From NCBI GenBank assembly GCA_945827565.1, contig CALZNR010000084.1:1-6431 (forward strand): 6,431 nucleotides of DNA. The letters are read 5' to 3'. Shown here piece after piece: positions 4,980 through 6,431 of the stretch; position 1 is the stretch's first letter, and the number at the start of each line of letters is the position of its first letter. A program made the translations under genes and the position numbers. Source of the stretch: an uncultured Prevotella sp. (GTDB lineage: Bacteria; Bacteroidota; Bacteroidia; Bacteroidales; Bacteroidaceae). The notes beneath the pieces were generated by a model. It ran no database searches, was not told the origin of the DNA, and saw nothing but the letters and a program-made list of their open reading frames with translations.

Positions 4980-6431
4980 ATGAAAAACTATCCTAAAATT
5001 GGTATTCGCCCCATCATCGACGGCAGACAGGGAGGAATACGCGAAAGTCTTGAAGACAAGACCATGAATCTTGCCAATGCCGTGGCACAACTCATCTCAT
5101 CCAATCTGCGCAATGGCGACGGTTCGCCCGTGGAGTGTGTCATCGCCGACGGCACCATCGGTCGTGTGGCAGAGGCTGCTGCCTGTGCCGAGAAGTTTGA
5201 ACGCTGCGGAGTGGGCTCCACCATCTCTGTCACCTCGTGCTGGTGCTATGGCTCTGAAACCATGGACATGCACCCCTCCTGGCCCAAGGCTGTATGGGGA
5301 TTCAATGGCACCGAGCGCCCGGGAGCCGTGTATCTGGCGGCCGTGCTCGCCGCCCACGCACAGAAGGGACTGCCCGCCTTTGGCATCTACGGCCATGATG
5401 TGCAGGACGTGGAAGACAACGCCATTCCTGCTGATGTGGCAGAGAAGATACTGCGCTGGGCCAAGGCAGCACAGGCTGTAGCCACCATGAGGGGCAAGTC
5501 ATATCTCTCTGTGGGCAACGTGTCTATGGGTATCGCCGGCAGCATTGTCAATGCCGACTTCTTGCAAGAGTATCTCGGCATCAGAGCAGAGCAGGTGGAT
5601 ATGAGCGAGGTGATGCGACGCGTAAAAGAGGAGATATACGACAAGGAGGAGTACGAAAAGGCACTGGCATGGACCAAGAAATACTGCGTGGTGAACGAGG
5701 GCTTTGACAAGAACAGACCCGAGAAGCAGAAGAGCCGCGCTGAAAAGGATGCCGACTGGGAGTTTGTGGTGAAGATGACCATCATACTGCGCGACCTGAT
5801 GCAGGGCAACCCCAAACTGCTGGAGGCAGGATTCAAGGAAGAGGCTCTGGGACACAACGCCATTGCAGGCGGCTTCCAAGGACAGCGCCAGTGGACCGAC
5901 TTTATGCCTAACGGCGACTTCAGCGAAACCATCCTCAACACCTCGTTCGACTGGAACGGTATTCGTGAAGCATACGTCTTTGCCACTGAGAACGACTGCT
6001 GCAACGGACTTGCCATGCTGTTCGAGCATCTGCTCACCAACCGTGCCTCTATCTTCTCTGACGTGCGCACCTACTGGAGCCCCGAGGCTGTGAAGCGCAT
6101 CACCGGCAAAGAGCTTACAGGAGTGGCTGCAGGGGGCATGATACACCTCATCAACTCTGGTTCCACCACCCTCGATGGCACGGGCTACAGCAGCGACAAA
6201 GAGGGACACGCCGTGATGAAGCCCTTCTGGGAGATGACACAGCAGGATGTGGAAGACTGCCTGAAAGCCACCCACTGGTGCCCCGCCGACAGAGACTACT
6301 TCCGCGGCGGAGGATACTCGTCTAACTTCCTCACCAAAGGAGGCATGCCCGTGACCATGGCACGCCTTAACCTTGTCAAGGGACTGGGCCCCGTGCTGCA
6401 GATTGCCGAGGGATGGACCGCCGATGTGGAT
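4980..6431 (+). CDS. fucI: L-fucose isomerase, 3' end beyond window
   Basis: Seen: 484 codons open to the edge; E. coli FucI has 591 residues, so about 105 are missing. The alignment to FucI from memory is close and almost gap-free. It begins [20 protein letters not shown], then [105 protein letters not shown] and [13 protein letters not shown]. Catalytic metal ligands E337 (ATEND) and D361 (DVRTYW) fall at exactly the E. coli positions; the third ligand, H528, is out of view. Known: a cytoplasmic Mn2+ enzyme turning L-fucose into L-fuculose, and D-arabinose into D-ribulose, ahead of fuculokinase and fuculose-phosphate aldolase, which would be expected to the right. The start gives the canonical N-terminus; no Shine-Dalgarno is visible (AATAACAAACCGC precedes it), as is common in Bacteroidetes. 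The gene is divergent from the aldolase/symporter cluster. No fucR-like gene lies directly upstream. Confidence 0.97.
   Translation, partial: MKNYPKIGIRPIIDGRQGGIRESLEDKTMNLANAVAQLISSNLRNGDGSPVECVIADGTIGRVAEAAACAEKFERCGVGSTISVTSCWCYGSETMDMHPSWPKAVWGFNGTERPGAVYLAAVLAAHAQKGLPAFGIYGHDVQDVEDNAIPADVAEKILRWAKAAQAVATMRGKSYLSVGNVSMGIAGSIVNADFLQEYLGIRAEQVDMSEVMRRVKEEIYDKEEYEKALAWTKKYCVVNEGFDKNRPEKQKSRAEKDADWEFVVKMTIILRDLMQGNPKLLEAGFKEEALGHNAIAGGFQGQRQWTDFMPNGDFSETILNTSFDWNGIREAYVFATENDCCNGLAMLFEHLLTNRASIFSDVRTYWSPEAVKRITGKELTGVAAGGMIHLINSGSTTLDGTGYSSDKEGHAVMKPFWEMTQQDVEDCLKATHWCPADRDYFRGGGYSSNFLTKGGMPVTMARLNLVKGLGPVLQIAEGWTADVD

Noticed and set aside
5387..6275. Two long overlapping minus-strand frames (227 and 258 codons) under fucI
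   Set aside because: FucI is unmistakable on the plus strand through this whole stretch. The minus frames overlap each other and show no domain.

Overview
The window looks like a carbohydrate-catabolism locus from a member of the Bacteroidales, perhaps a Prevotella-type organism. The lineage rests on three observations. There are no strong Shine-Dalgarno sequences before the starts. Two Bacteroidetes-type -7 boxes (TAnnTTTG) sit in the divergent intergenic region. The proteins also have a typical gut or oral Bacteroidales character. Genus is not determined by anything I can see.

Layout: four genes point left (minus strand) and one points right. Reading leftward in transcription order from about 4741, they are a pyruvate-type class I aldolase/lyase of the DapA/NanA family (3842-4741), a 13-helix sodium:solute symporter (2148-3731), a group III iron-dependent alcohol dehydrogenase resembling FucO (882-2027), and a PdxA2-type 4-phospho-sugar-acid dehydrogenase cut by the left edge (1-823). 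Gaps between them are 110, 120 and 58 bp with no opposing gene, so a single operon is plausible. Pointing right from 4980 is L-fucose isomerase, fucI, cut by the right edge after 484 of roughly 590 codons. The window is nearly filled by genes. The longest non-coding stretch is the 238-bp divergent region 4742-4979, which holds two promoter candidates, a perfect 15-bp palindrome and two hairpins in the fucI leader.

How the genes may work together (inference): FucI isomerises L-fucose (or D-arabinose) to the ketose as the first step of the phosphorylative route. The leftward cluster resembles an import-and-cleave module for an acid sugar: the symporter imports the substrate, the DapA-family enzyme splits a 2-keto-3-deoxy acid to pyruvate and an aldehyde, the Fe-ADH reduces the aldehyde, and the PdxA2 enzyme oxidises and decarboxylates a 4-phospho-four-carbon acid. 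The exact substrate cannot be read from the sequence. The aldolase lacks the specificity residues of both sialic-acid lyase and lysine-pathway DapA, so the usual automatic labels for it are probably wrong. No mobile element, CRISPR array, tRNA or rRNA was seen. The least explained parts are the leftward pathway and the structured intergenic RNA/DNA elements.
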